Origin: Candidatus Thioglobus plumae
Lineage (GTDB): Bacteria > Pseudomonadota > Gammaproteobacteria > PS1 > Pseudothioglobaceae
Reading direction: 5' to 3'
DNA length: 19,992 nucleotides
NCBI GenBank assembly: GCA_910595815.1
Contig: CAJVCM010000068.1
Location: 1 to 19,992, forward strand
The position numbers and the translations under genes are program-made. Below the pieces are notes generated by a model that saw only the letters and a list, made by a program, of their open reading frames with translations, was not told the DNA's origin and searched no databases. Shown one piece after another: positions 9,901-17,348 of this stretch (within the stretch, counting starts at the first letter, position 1; the number at the start of each line of letters is the position of its first letter).

Positions 9901-10346
9901 TGCCATTCTTTGACGCTGTTATTTACTCTTGCGCATCACGCACAAGACCAATTTTGATCACTGCTTTTGCATTAGTAGGCGGTGCAAGCGTTATTTTAAC
10001 GGACCCTATTTTCCAAGGCATGGCGATTTCACTCTTATTTGGTGTATTGATTTCAACCGTGTTAACACTGATTGTAATTCCTCTAGGCACGTTATCAGCA
10101 GGCGAAGCTTCTTGTCGTAATATTGCAGTTAGTATGGGCTTATTGCCAGGTGATGCTGATGCTGATGCGAAATATAATGTAGAAAAACCTAAAAAGGAAA
10201 AGTCTAGTAAGTCAACAAAAGATCCAAAAAAATGGATTAAAGCATTAGGCAAAAAGAAACAAGATGAAAGCGCTGAAAAAGAAACCTCTGAAGATAAGAT
10301 CGATACTAACGGTCTGCTCAAAAAAGAAGACAAAAACGATGTGTAA
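6906..10346 (+). CDS. RND efflux transporter permease (AcrB-like superfamily)
   Basis: Proton-driven inner-membrane exporter of the RND superfamily. It has 1146 residues, about 100 more than AcrB. The first membrane helix is at about 25-46, the porter-domain start PRQEDPQISVPMIDLFVEYPG is close to 47-67, and a helix cluster spans about 360-515. A second periplasmic half runs from about 575 to 905 and the last helix cluster from about 912 to 1065. The proton-relay pair D425-D426 sits in GILVDDAIVVTEN. In the TM10 equivalent, the relay Lys of AcrB (K940) is replaced by Arg at 982 (GIIVRNSILLVDF). The C-terminus from about 1083 is a hydrophilic, Lys/Asp/Glu-rich cytoplasmic tail that includes a DADADA run. 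No outer-membrane factor gene is adjacent, so a TolC-like partner would have to be encoded elsewhere. The substrate is unknown. Confidence 0.93.
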   Translation: MSDNKKIEEADLGIAGKLTKAFITSPLSIILFFAMLGAGIIGLISTPRQEDPQISVPMIDLFVEYPGASSEEVANIVVKPLERLMSHILGVKHVYSVSDKGQGIITVEFDVGQEMNASIIKVRDKMLANLDFMPPGARQPLIKPKEIDDVPIINLTLWSKSLDDGQLRSLGLELLQQLEKVKDTNNGFVVGGRKEIFHIDAYPGRLAGYGVSIQQIAGIVGSANVSEHTGNIELNGFKMEVYSGDFFKKVEDIENLVITVNEGKPVYVRDVADVYYAPEEAKHMVSHYTGRANKSTEKATGEQAVTIAIAKKFGTNGVAVAENILAKVEELKGRLIPDNVEISVTRNYGKSAKDKVNALLKKLFIATGAVTLLVWFALGWRPAVVVTLVIPVVLLMTIFAAWILGMTIDRVSLFALIFSIGILVDDAIVVTENIYRRWLIDHKITIATAIDAVREVGNPTILATFTVVAALVPMAAVSGMMGPYMAPIPVLGSVAMMISLFAAFVFTPYFIMKFVPPLAVLHKMHEKEEKESKVLYAFFHSTISKLFHVKAYGWGFLIALFVAFFMSMSMFYTTTVPVKMLPLDNKSEFGVVLDMADGTALADTASTLHKMAQVLRNMPEVVSIQSYAGTAKPFDFNGLVRHYYLRQNSSGGELQIQLAEKSDRDRTSHEIALEARQLIKQIAADAGADYAVVEMPPGPPVLRPVVAEVYGPDKTTRRKLANDLTELFKESGTMTDIDNLMRDEYPIITFQVDTEKASRFGVSVRTIKETLSMAMSGFNVTTIRLKNALEPSNVVLQIPLSKRSQLSYLTQLPVPSQYGSMIPISELGSFVYKKQDDLIFHKDLADVEYVLGEPIGRLSAPIYAMFGVDDLLLKYQSINGEQIQGEYLGPPEDQTVPGFEWAGEWTVTFETFRDMGTAFGVALVVIYMLVVWQFGNFIIPAIIMAPIPLTLLGVVPGHWLLGAEFTATSMIGWIALAGIIVRNSILLVDFTVQEYAKGMPFFDAVIYSCASRTRPILITAFALVGGASVILTDPIFQGMAISLLFGVLISTVLTLIVIPLGTLSAGEASCRNIAVSMGLLPGDADADAKYNVEKPKKEKSSKSTKDPKKWIKALGKKKQDESAEKETSEDKIDTNGLLKKEDKNDV

Positions 10347-10367
10347 TATCTATTTATAGAAATAATA

Positions 10368-10397
10368 AAAAAGGCTTCAAATTGAAGCCTTTTTTTC
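10368..10397. terminator. Bidirectional rho-independent terminator
   Basis: A perfect 6-bp GC-containing stem, GGCTTC (10374-10379) and GAAGCC (10385-10390), with a 5-base loop. It is flanked by an A-run on the left (10368-10373) and seven T on the right (10391-10397), and these can extend the stem. It lies between the convergent ends of the RND permease (stop at 10346) and lipA (stop at 10421), so it can terminate transcripts from both sides. Confidence 0.88.
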
Positions 10398-10420
10398 GTC
10401 TGTTTATAATTTGAATAGTA

Positions 10421-11368
10421 TCAACTAATTGACTCTCCAGCCGCTTGTAAATCAGCATGGTAAGATGATCGAACCATTGGCCCACTGGCTACTTGCGAGA
10501 AGCCCATTTTAGTTGCAAGTTCTTTGTAGCGACCAAACTGCTCGGGCGTGATGTATTCTTCAACTGCTAAATGATGCTTGCTTGGTTGTAAGTATTGGCC
10601 AAGTGTTAGCATATCCACATCATGTGCCCTAAGGTCAGCCAATACATCTAATACTTGCTGCTCGTTCTCGCCAACACCGAGCATTAAGCCTGATTTGGTT
10701 GTAACGTTAGGGTGTTGTTGCTTGAACGACTGTAATAGTTTTAATGAATACTCATAACTTGCACCTGGACGCACTTGAGGATACAGGCTTGGCACGGTTT
10801 CAAGATTATGATTAAACACATCAGGTGGGCAAGTTTTAAGCACTTCTAAGGCTTTTTCCACGCGCCCTCTAAAATCAGGGGTAAGTATTTCAATTTTAAC
10901 TTGGGGCGTGGTTTGTCTAATTTTATCAATACACTGTTTAAAGTGGTTAGCACCACCATCACGTAAGTCGTCTCGATCCACCGAAGTAATCACCACATAT
11001 TTAAGCGCCATTTTTTCAATGGTTTCAGCCAAGTGTTGTGGCTCATCAGTATCAAGCGGTTTAGGCTTGCCGTGTGCCACATCACAAAATGGACAACGGC
11101 GTGTACAGATCTGACCCATGATCATAAAGGTCGCCGTGCCGTGATTAAAGCATTCCCCCAGGTTAGGGCATTGAGCCTCTTCGCAAACGGTAAATAACTT
11201 TTGCTCACGCAAGGTTTTTTTAAGCTTATCCACTTTAGAACCGGCAGGGTGTTTAATACGGATCCAGCTAGGCTTTCTAAGTGGTACGCGCGTTGCATCC
11301 GGCTTAATCTTTAAGCGTGCTGTTTTTGATTCACCTTTAAGGGCTTTAATTTCAATGTCTTGTAACAT
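10421..11368 (-). CDS. lipA: Lipoyl synthase
   Basis: Radical-SAM enzyme that inserts two sulfurs into protein-bound octanoyl groups to make lipoyl cofactor for 2-oxoacid dehydrogenases and the glycine cleavage system. It has 315 residues. The auxiliary 4Fe-4S cluster cysteines are C62, C67 and C73 ([13 protein letters not shown]), and the radical-SAM cluster cysteines are C88, C92 and C95 (CTRRCPFC). The conserved C-terminal RSSYHA at 300-305 supplies the serine that ligates the auxiliary cluster. The start overlaps the end of lipB by 17 nt, so the two are probably translationally coupled in the order ybeD-lipB-lipA. A shared terminator lies just downstream at 10368-10397. Confidence 0.97.
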   Translation of the reverse strand: MLQDIEIKALKGESKTARLKIKPDATRVPLRKPSWIRIKHPAGSKVDKLKKTLREQKLFTVCEEAQCPNLGECFNHGTATFMIMGQICTRRCPFCDVAHGKPKPLDTDEPQHLAETIEKMALKYVVITSVDRDDLRDGGANHFKQCIDKIRQTTPQVKIEILTPDFRGRVEKALEVLKTCPPDVFNHNLETVPSLYPQVRPGASYEYSLKLLQSFKQQHPNVTTKSGLMLGVGENEQQVLDVLADLRAHDVDMLTLGQYLQPSKHHLAVEEYITPEQFGRYKELATKMGFSQVASGPMVRSSYHADLQAAGESIS

Positions 11369-11957
11369 GGTTGCTTAAGATTTGTGTGAGTTCATTGGAA
11401 ATACTTTCTAAGCTGATATTATCCGTTAAATCACACAACTGTGTTACTTTCAATCCTTGATATCCACAAGGGTTTATTTGTGCAAAGGCAAGCAACTCCA
11501 TATCGACGTTTAAGCTTAGCCCATGGTAAGTTCTGCCATTTTTAACTTTTAAGCCGAGAGCAGCAATTTTGGCGCCATCCACATACACGCCTGGCGCACC
11601 ATCTTTTAAATGTGATTTAACACCATGATTTGTCAATAAATCCATAATAGAGGTCTCAATTAAAGACACCATCTTTTTCACCCCAATGCCTAGGCGTTTT
11701 AGATCAATTAAGCAATAAATAATCAGTTGCCCTGGGCCATGGTAAGTAATTTGTCCGCCACGATCAGTACGAACAATAGGAATTTCGCTATTGGTTAGTA
11801 TATGCTCATCTTTGCCAGAGATACCTTGCGTGAATACACTTGGGTGTTCTACGACCCACAGTTCATCCTCTGTTTCAACATCACGCGCTTGGGTGAACGC
11901 CTTCATTGCGTCCCAAGTTTGAATATAATCTTGTAGACCAAGATTGATGATTTTCAT
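11352..11957 (-). CDS. lipB: Octanoyltransferase (lipoyl(octanoyl) transferase)
   Basis: Moves octanoate from acyl carrier protein to lipoyl domains, the step before LipA. The active-site Cys is C164 in NPCGYQG and the paired Lys is K130 in GAKIAALG, numbering from the ATG at 11957. The motif [13 protein letters not shown] lies at about 66-78. The 201-residue length is normal. An in-frame TTG at 11963 would add two residues, but the ATG 6 bases after the upstream stop is the simpler choice. It sits between the ybeD-like gene and lipA, and its 3' end overlaps lipA by 17 nt. Confidence 0.96.
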   Translation of the reverse strand: MKIINLGLQDYIQTWDAMKAFTQARDVETEDELWVVEHPSVFTQGISGKDEHILTNSEIPIVRTDRGGQITYHGPGQLIIYCLIDLKRLGIGVKKMVSLIETSIMDLLTNHGVKSHLKDGAPGVYVDGAKIAALGLKVKNGRTYHGLSLNVDMELLAFAQINPCGYQGLKVTQLCDLTDNISLESISNELTQILSNHVTRH

Positions 11958-11963
11958 GCTCAA

Positions 11964-12248
11964 TTATAAGATATAAGCAACCAAAGGGTCGTCTTGCAAT
12001 TCCTGATTAATTGAATCAAGCTGTGCACGGCTAGTGGCCACAATTCTAACAGTATAAGAAATGTATTTTCCTTTTGAGCTTTTCTTACTAGTGATTTGGT
12101 TCGGATGTATTTTCCCAGCATGGCGCCCAATAATACGGCACATGGTCACATTTAGCTCAGCACAATCCTCACCCATGATTTTAATCGGGTAGTCACAGGG
12201 GAAGTTAAACAACTCTTCAGAGCTTGGTTCGATAGTAGGCTTAGTCAT
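11964..12248 (-). CDS. ybeD: YbeD/DUF493 family protein
   Basis: Small cytoplasmic protein of 94 residues in the DUF493 (UPF0250) family, with an ACT-like ferredoxin fold. Family features include FPCDYPIKIMG at about 16-26, the conserved SSKGKYISYTVRI at 57-69, and the C-terminal VAYIL. E. coli also places ybeD directly before lipB, and that order is kept here: the stop is 6 bases before the lipB ATG. The function is not established; the neighbourhood suggests a link to lipoate metabolism. It is probably the first gene of the lip operon and is transcribed away from the MoxR gene across a 62-bp gap. Confidence 0.9.
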   Translation of the reverse strand: MTKPTIEPSSEELFNFPCDYPIKIMGEDCAELNVTMCRIIGRHAGKIHPNQITSKKSSKGKYISYTVRIVATSRAQLDSINQELQDDPLVAYIL

Positions 12249-12310
12249 ATTGGGTAATTTTATCGTCTATTACGGTAGAATAGTATCACTTTTATATTTT
12301 TCAAGTTTTT

Positions 12311-13351
12311 ATGCGCCCAGAACAAGTTAGTAAAATCCTTACTCAAGAGTTTGAATCCGTTATTCACGGTCATCACACGCCAGTCATGCTGTGGGGTGCT
12401 CCAGGTATTGGTAAGTCGCAAATTATCTCTCAAGTGGCAGTTGAACACAATGTGCCGATGATTGATATTCGTCTCTCACAAATGGAGCCTAGTGACTTGC
12501 GCGGCATTCCCTTTAAGAATGGTGACTTAGTTGATTGGTCGATTCCATCACTATTGCCGGATGCGGCGCGCCATGGTGAGCAAGGTATTCTATTTTTAGA
12601 TGAGATTACCTCAGCACCACCAACCGTGTCAGCTGCGGCGTATCAGCTTATTTTAGACCGCCGTTTGGGTGATTATATTGTGCCAGAAGGTTGGGTAATT
12701 TTTGCTGCGGGTAACCGCCAAGGTGACCGTGGTGTTACTTACTCGATGCCAGCACCATTGGCCAACCGTTTCTCTCATTATGAGCTTGATGTTAATCTCG
12801 ATGACTGGGTAGCTTGGGCTTATAAAAACAACATTGATGAACGTATTATTGGTTTCTTGCGCTACCGTCCAGAGCATTTATTTGAGTTTGATCCGGCGCA
12901 CAATCCAGTAGCTTTCCCCTCACCAAGAACCTGGGAGTTTACGCATCGTGCCTTACAAAAGTTTGATGACAATCTCAACCTATTTAGACAAGCAGCAAGC
13001 GCATGTGTCGGTGAAGTGGCGGGTGTTGAAGTCGCAACCTTTATCGAACACCTTGAAGACTTGCCAGATTTAGATGCGATTGTGAATGGTGAGTCAGTTT
13101 CTATTCCCGATGCCATTGACCTTCAATACGCCATTTGTTCAGCACTAGTGGGTAGGGCGATTAGCGTTAAAGACAAAGACAATGCAAAGCAAGTTTGGGG
13201 CAATATCCTTAACTTTGCCCGAGACTTTCCACAAAAAGAACTGGGTGTAATGTTAGTATCTGACATGCAACGTGCGATTGGTGAGGAGATTTTTACCATT
13301 CCTGAATTTGCCGATTGGGCTAGCAAAATCGCTGATACGATGTTTGACTAG
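12311..13351 (+). CDS. MoxR-type AAA+ ATPase
   Basis: AAA+ ATPase of 346 residues in the MoxR group, thought to act as a chaperone that remodels or loads cofactors into a client together with a VWA-domain partner. Walker A is GAPGIGKS at residues 29-36, Walker B is ILFLDE at 93-98, the sensor-1 Asn is N135 (AAGNR), and a likely arginine finger is R153 in ANRF. The N-terminus goes almost straight into the ATPase core; the C-terminal lid and helical part run from about 165 to 346. The next gene, a zincin/VWA protein, starts just after its stop, giving the classical MoxR-VWA pair. The client is not evident from the neighbours. No clear Shine-Dalgarno precedes the ATG. Confidence 0.9.
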   Translation: MRPEQVSKILTQEFESVIHGHHTPVMLWGAPGIGKSQIISQVAVEHNVPMIDIRLSQMEPSDLRGIPFKNGDLVDWSIPSLLPDAARHGEQGILFLDEITSAPPTVSAAAYQLILDRRLGDYIVPEGWVIFAAGNRQGDRGVTYSMPAPLANRFSHYELDVNLDDWVAWAYKNNIDERIIGFLRYRPEHLFEFDPAHNPVAFPSPRTWEFTHRALQKFDDNLNLFRQAASACVGEVAGVEVATFIEHLEDLPDLDAIVNGESVSIPDAIDLQYAICSALVGRAISVKDKDNAKQVWGNILNFARDFPQKELGVMLVSDMQRAIGEEIFTIPEFADWASKIADTMFD

Positions 13352-13362
13352 GATTGGTTTTG
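13350..13362 (+). promoter_or_regulatory. Ribosome binding site and TTG start for the VWA gene
   Basis: AGGA at 13350-13353 overlaps the TAG stop of the MoxR gene and is followed after 6 bases by TTG at 13360-13362. That is normal Shine-Dalgarno spacing. A second in-frame TTG at 13354 directly abuts the AGGA and is too close to use it. No in-frame ATG occurs near the N-terminus, so a TTG start, coupled to MoxR termination, is the best reading. Confidence 0.55.
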
Positions 13363-14703
13363 GATAAATATCCAATATGGCAAGATAAGCCATCCAAACC
13401 TGAACAAGAAGTCAGGGTGGTTGGCGAAGATATTGTCCAAACACAACGAGACGAAACATTAAGTTCTGCAGAATTAGAAGCAGTCAAAAATCGCCTGACC
13501 AAAGCCAGAACTCAGCTAATATTAGACAAGCCTTTTTTAGGTAATTTGGTACTACGACTACCCTTAATCGCTGCTGATTCTTGGTGTAAAACTAGTGCCA
13601 CAGACGCTAAAAGTTTTTACTACAATCCTGAATTTGTTGATTCTTTAAACAATCACCAGATCAAATTCATCCTCATTCATGAGGCTCTACACTGTGCACT
13701 CACTCACTTTGCTCGTCGTGGTAATCGTACCAAGCACAAATGGGATTTGGCTTGCGATTTTGCCATCAACCCTTTACTGGTTAAGGAAGGCTTTCACCCG
13801 CCGATTGATGTGCCAATTTTCCGTCAATACGAAGGCATGATCGCCGAAGAGATCTACCCAATGATTGATGACAATCTTGATCAAGAACCGATGGATCAAC
13901 ACCTGTATGATGACCAAGCCAACGATGATTCTAAATCTTCAGATGGTGGTATGCGTGAAGACGACTTACAAAAAGAGCAAGAGCAGCAATCTACCCCAGA
14001 GTCTAAATCAAACGATGGCAATAAAGGCGGCATGTCTCAGCTTGCACAACAGCCGCCAACCTTACAACCGGATGAAGTTGATAAGCTTGCCACTCAATGG
14101 CAAAAGAACTTGGCATCCTCTGCACAATTAGCACAACAAGCCGGCAAACTTGATGGTGAATTCGCTAAGCTAATTGATTTTTTCTTACAACCTCAAGTCT
14201 CATGGCAATCTTTATTGGCGCAATATATGTCAACCTTTGCTCGCGATGATTTCTCTTATTCACGCCCATCACGGCGTGCAGGGGAGGCAATTATGCCATC
14301 GCTCAGATCTCATCAACTTGATATTACTGTGGCAATTGACACCTCTGGCTCTATCTCTCAAGAAGAGATTGATGAATTCGTTTCTGAGGTTGACGCCATT
14401 AAAGCCAATTTACGCGCTGGCATTACCTTGCTTGCTTGTGATGACAGTCTCTCCGAGCACTCGCCTTGGCGATATGAAGCTTGGAATGAATTGCAATTTC
14501 CAGCATCGCTCGGTGGTGGCAAAGGCACCAATTTTAATCCAGTGTTTGACTATATTAACACCCAAGACACACCATCAGATGTGCTTATTTACTTCACCGA
14601 TGCCAAGGGGAAGTTTCCTGAGTTTGAGCCTGATTATCCAGTTTTGTGGCTTATTAAAGGTAAAGAACGTGTGCCATGGGGCTCTCGTATCCAACTAAAT
14701 TAA
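13360..14703 (+). CDS. Zincin-like metallopeptidase plus VWA-like domain protein (DUF2201)
   Basis: Two-domain partner of the MoxR ATPase, about 447 residues. Numbering from the TTG at 13354, the N-terminal zincin-like domain has HEALH at 109-113 followed by a conserved HKWDLACDFAIN at 128-139. Residues about 172-240 form an acidic, Gln/Ser-rich, probably disordered linker. The C-terminal VWA-like domain starts near 320 and holds a MIDAS-type DTSGSIS at 329-335 and a later FTDAKG at about 414-419. There is no signal peptide, so the protein is cytoplasmic. The pairing with MoxR suggests the VWA part docks a client and the ATPase remodels it; whether the HExxH domain is an active protease is unknown. 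Start and stop sit in a tight operon: the start follows MoxR by a few bases and the stop begins a pentanucleotide repeat. Confidence 0.87.
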   Translation: MDKYPIWQDKPSKPEQEVRVVGEDIVQTQRDETLSSAELEAVKNRLTKARTQLILDKPFLGNLVLRLPLIAADSWCKTSATDAKSFYYNPEFVDSLNNHQIKFILIHEALHCALTHFARRGNRTKHKWDLACDFAINPLLVKEGFHPPIDVPIFRQYEGMIAEEIYPMIDDNLDQEPMDQHLYDDQANDDSKSSDGGMREDDLQKEQEQQSTPESKSNDGNKGGMSQLAQQPPTLQPDEVDKLATQWQKNLASSAQLAQQAGKLDGEFAKLIDFFLQPQVSWQSLLAQYMSTFARDDFSYSRPSRRAGEAIMPSLRSHQLDITVAIDTSGSISQEEIDEFVSEVDAIKANLRAGITLLACDDSLSEHSPWRYEAWNELQFPASLGGGKGTNFNPVFDYINTQDTPSDVLIYFTDAKGKFPEFEPDYPVLWLIKGKERVPWGSRIQLN

Positions 14704-14719
14704 ACTAAACTAAACTAAA
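14701..14719 (+). repeat. TAAAC pentanucleotide tandem repeat
   Basis: Three full TAAAC units plus a partial TAAA. The first TAA is the stop codon of the VWA gene, and because the period is 5, TAA recurs in all three plus-strand frames within 15 bases. The repeat fills the spacer before the rhodanese ATG at 14723, where no Shine-Dalgarno-like sequence is seen. Confidence 0.8.
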
Positions 14720-14722
14720 ATT

Positions 14723-15037
14723 ATGAAAGATTTTTCTGCCATTGAGCTTGATGAATACTTAGAAAACAACCAGCCGTTGTTATTAGATGTACGTGAGCAA
14801 TGGGAGTGGGATAAATGCCATTTTAAAGATGCTACCTTACTACCCATGGGTCAAATTATGGCTAATATCGACACGCTAGATAAATCCAAAGAAACGGTGA
14901 TTATCTGTCATCACGGTATTCGATCAATGCAAGTGGCGCGTTATTTTGATTCAATTGGGTTTGAAAATATTATCAACTTACGCGGCGGTATTGACGCTTG
15001 GGCTAAGCAAGTAGACAGCTCTATGACACTGTATTAA
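14723..15037 (+). CDS. Single-domain rhodanese-like sulfurtransferase
   Basis: Stand-alone rhodanese domain of 104 residues. The active-site loop is CHHGIRS with the catalytic Cys at residue 62. LLDVREQWEW at 20-29 and NLRGGIDAWAKQV at the C-terminus are also typical. With a catalytic Cys present it should carry persulfide and move sulfane sulfur in the cytoplasm (family knowledge); acceptor and donor are unknown. It is third in the plus-strand unit with the MoxR and VWA genes, 19 bases after the VWA stop. Its last 17 bases overlap the end of pxpC on the opposite strand. Confidence 0.9.
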   Translation: MKDFSAIELDEYLENNQPLLLDVREQWEWDKCHFKDATLLPMGQIMANIDTLDKSKETVIICHHGIRSMQVARYFDSIGFENIINLRGGIDAWAKQVDSSMTLY

Positions 15038-15941
15038 AGCCGATCTCAAAGAATTGGTTAAACTTCTTTCGCTGTTTTTGTGCTTCATGAATATTCATTA
15101 ATTCAAACCGTAGTTTGGTATTCGGCTGTCGCTGCGCAAGCTTAGCTAAATCCAATGAAAACACCGTGCCAATCTTAGGGTAGCCACCAATACTAGGCGC
15201 ATCTTTCAGTAAGATAATCGGTAAACCATCAGTGGCAATTTCCACGCAGCCGTAGCTGATACCTTCTGATATCATTCGCTCTTTCTTAATTGAAATCGGC
15301 GCACCGCTTAAGCGACAACCAGTTCGATCATTGGCGTTGGTAATGGTGTAATCTTGGTTAAAAAACAAATCCCGTTGATTGATACTAAATTCATTAAATT
15401 GATAAGTTGGCAGGATCCTCAATACAATATCTTGATTATAATTAGGTATATATTGTGGCGGAATAAAACGATAAGTCGCCTGATTAAATTCCTTGCATGG
15501 CAATACATCGCCTTTAACTAATTTAGAGCCAATATGCTCACGCAAATTAACAGATCTTGAATCAAACAATACAGGCGTATCAAATCCTTCTTTAATAGCT
15601 AAGTATGCACGCACGCCACTTTTAGGATTGCCCCAGCTAAGCACATCACCCTTGTTAACTTGTAACCCATGCCACATTTGAGCCGACTTATCATTTATCT
15701 TAAAATCAAGATCCGCACCTGTGACCGCAATAAACGTATCCGTCTGCGCTTCAAGCTGCAAGCCACCAAAAGTAATTTCAACTACCGCATCATTAAAATG
15801 ATTGTTAAGCAAATGATTACCCCACGCGTAGGCATGTTCATCCATTACCCCCGATTGATTCATGCCATGCTCACCATGCGTTAAACGACCATAATCTTGC
15901 ACGGTGGATAAAAAGCCAGACTTAATGACTTTAAAACTCAT
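15021..15941 (-). CDS. pxpC: 5-oxoprolinase subunit PxpC (biotin-dependent carboxyltransferase-like)
   Basis: Subunit of the prokaryotic ATP-dependent 5-oxoprolinase, which opens the damage product pyroglutamate to glutamate. It belongs to the KipA/urea amidolyase-related fold family. It has 306 residues. HGEHGMNQSGVMDEHAYAWG is at 22-41, RTGCRLSG at 206-213, and the family-typical GGYPKIG at 252-258. It is the last gene of pxpA-pxpB-pxpC; its ATG overlaps the pxpB stop by 4 nt. The 3' end overlaps the rhodanese gene tail to tail by 17 nt. Confidence 0.93.
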   Translation of the reverse strand: MSFKVIKSGFLSTVQDYGRLTHGEHGMNQSGVMDEHAYAWGNHLLNNHFNDAVVEITFGGLQLEAQTDTFIAVTGADLDFKINDKSAQMWHGLQVNKGDVLSWGNPKSGVRAYLAIKEGFDTPVLFDSRSVNLREHIGSKLVKGDVLPCKEFNQATYRFIPPQYIPNYNQDIVLRILPTYQFNEFSINQRDLFFNQDYTITNANDRTGCRLSGAPISIKKERMISEGISYGCVEIATDGLPIILLKDAPSIGGYPKIGTVFSLDLAKLAQRQPNTKLRFELMNIHEAQKQRKKFNQFFEIGFNTVS

Positions 15942-16621
15942 AACAATCCGCCATTTTTAAAGTACTCATCACGCGTAATTGAATAAAATTTCACCTGATC
16001 GCCAACACGGAATTTATCAACATTCTCAGGGTTGTTAAGTGATAAATCTAGTGATGTTCGCCCTACAATATTCCAGCCGCCGGCTGAGTCGGCAGGGTAG
16101 ATGGCGGTTTGACTTTCGGCAATACCAACACTACCCGCAGGAATTTTAATTCTCGGTGTGGCTAAACGTGGTATTTGTATGCGCTGATCCACCTCACCTA
16201 AAAAAGCAAACACAGGGCTAAAACCAATCGCATAAATCAAGTATGCCTGCGATGTGTGAATCTCAATAAAAGACTTTAAATCTAGATTTTTTTCAGCCAA
16301 TAAGCGCTCAAGATCTAAACCAACTTCAGCGCCATAATAAATTGGAATGTGTGTTGTTTGAATCTCTACAACAGAATTACCGGAGTCTTGCTGATCTAGA
16401 AGAGTCTCTACTTTATTAAAAAACGTCTGAAAATTAATTTTATTCAAATCATAACTGACATGTAGCGACGTGTATGACGGGATAACATCAATGACAACAT
16501 CGCTTAGTGTGTCTTTTAGCTGATTTGCAAAATTTCCAATTTTTTCAGGCAGCGTAGCATCAATCTTATTGCCAAAATAAATCAGTATTGCATTTTCCCC
16601 TGCTGGAACGATATTATGCAT
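15938..16621 (-). CDS. pxpB: 5-oxoprolinase subunit PxpB (KipI-like)
   Basis: Second subunit of the 5-oxoprolinase complex, homologous to KipI of Bacillus, a kinase inhibitor that shares the fold. It has 227 residues. GFSPVFAFLG is at 133-142, PRLATPRIKIPAGSVGIA at 151-168, and GGWNIVGRT at 181-189; all are hallmarks of the family. With pxpA beside it, the metabolic role is far more likely than a KipI-type sporulation role. It overlaps pxpA by 8 nt at its start and pxpC by 4 nt at its end, so the three are expected to be translated together. Confidence 0.93.
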   Translation of the reverse strand: MHNIVPAGENAILIYFGNKIDATLPEKIGNFANQLKDTLSDVVIDVIPSYTSLHVSYDLNKINFQTFFNKVETLLDQQDSGNSVVEIQTTHIPIYYGAEVGLDLERLLAEKNLDLKSFIEIHTSQAYLIYAIGFSPVFAFLGEVDQRIQIPRLATPRIKIPAGSVGIAESQTAIYPADSAGGWNIVGRTSLDLSLNNPENVDKFRVGDQVKFYSITRDEYFKNGGLL

Positions 16622-17324
16622 TTTTTAGCTGTCTAAGAGCTTCAATTGAAGCATTATTGTCACTATGAAAACAAATTGTATCGATTTTAAAAGATTTTTC
16701 ATTTAAAAAATGCTGATATTGAGCAACAATAGCATCCACACTATCTAAAACCGCGCCTTTTTCACCGCGAGGTAACATCTCTACGCCTTTATAGCCCCTA
16801 TCGGCAAACACTTCATATAAAAAAGTTATATTCGTATTTTTTACCCCAGAATAGCCTATCTTAGCTAAATCCAATTCAATATCTGTGAAATTTTTAACAC
16901 CAGCCTGCACCACTAAATTTAAGTTTTTATCAACAACTTGAATGGCCTTGATAATCGTATCAAGTACTAATGGTTTCTCCATCATGTCATGGTACAGCGC
17001 ACCATGCGGCTTAACATACGCAAGGATTGCGTTATTATCGTGACAAAGCTTTTGAAAGTGTGACACTTGGGAATAAACCAAATCAAACAATGCATCACTA
17101 CTTAACTGCTGACTAACACGACCAAAGTTAGCTTGATCGGTATAGCTTGGATGTGCACCAATTTTTACATTATTTTGTTTTGCAAGCACAATGGTATTGA
17201 CCATGCTTTCATCATCACCTGCATGCCCACCACAAGCGATATTAGCCATGTCAATCAAAGACATGGCGATTGTATCAGGGTTAGGCGTTAAACACTCACC
17301 AAGGTCACAGTTGGTTATCATCAT
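16614..17324 (-). CDS. pxpA: 5-oxoprolinase subunit PxpA (LamB/YcsF family)
   Basis: LamB/YcsF-family subunit of 5-oxoprolinase, 236 residues and slightly short of the usual 245 to 255. CDLGE is at 6-10, NIACGGHAGD at 28-37, GAHPSYTD at 56-63, and VKPHGALYH at 104-112. These Asp/His-rich motifs fit the metal-dependent TIM-barrel-like fold of the family. It is first of three genes in the order A-B-C; E. coli has B-C-A. Two adjacent ATG codons (17324 and 17321) could serve as start, with no obvious Shine-Dalgarno. A plausible promoter lies at 17349-17377. Confidence 0.93.
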   Translation of the reverse strand: MMITNCDLGECLTPNPDTIAMSLIDMANIACGGHAGDDESMVNTIVLAKQNNVKIGAHPSYTDQANFGRVSQQLSSDALFDLVYSQVSHFQKLCHDNNAILAYVKPHGALYHDMMEKPLVLDTIIKAIQVVDKNLNLVVQAGVKNFTDIELDLAKIGYSGVKNTNITFLYEVFADRGYKGVEMLPRGEKGAVLDSVDAIVAQYQHFLNEKSFKIDTICFHSDNNASIEALRQLKNA

Positions 17325-17348
17325 GTATTAATAATTAAAGACAAATAT

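Noticed and set aside
10152..10169. GATGCT hexanucleotide repeat, three units with the last changed, in the permease tail.
   Set aside because: It keeps the frame and encodes DADADA in a low-complexity charged tail; too short to call a functional repeat.
12276..12298. TAGAAT (12276-12281) and TATATT (12293-12298) as -10 boxes for the MoxR operon.
   Set aside because: Neither has a fair -35 element at 16 to 18 bp upstream, and the second lies only about 12 bases before the ATG.
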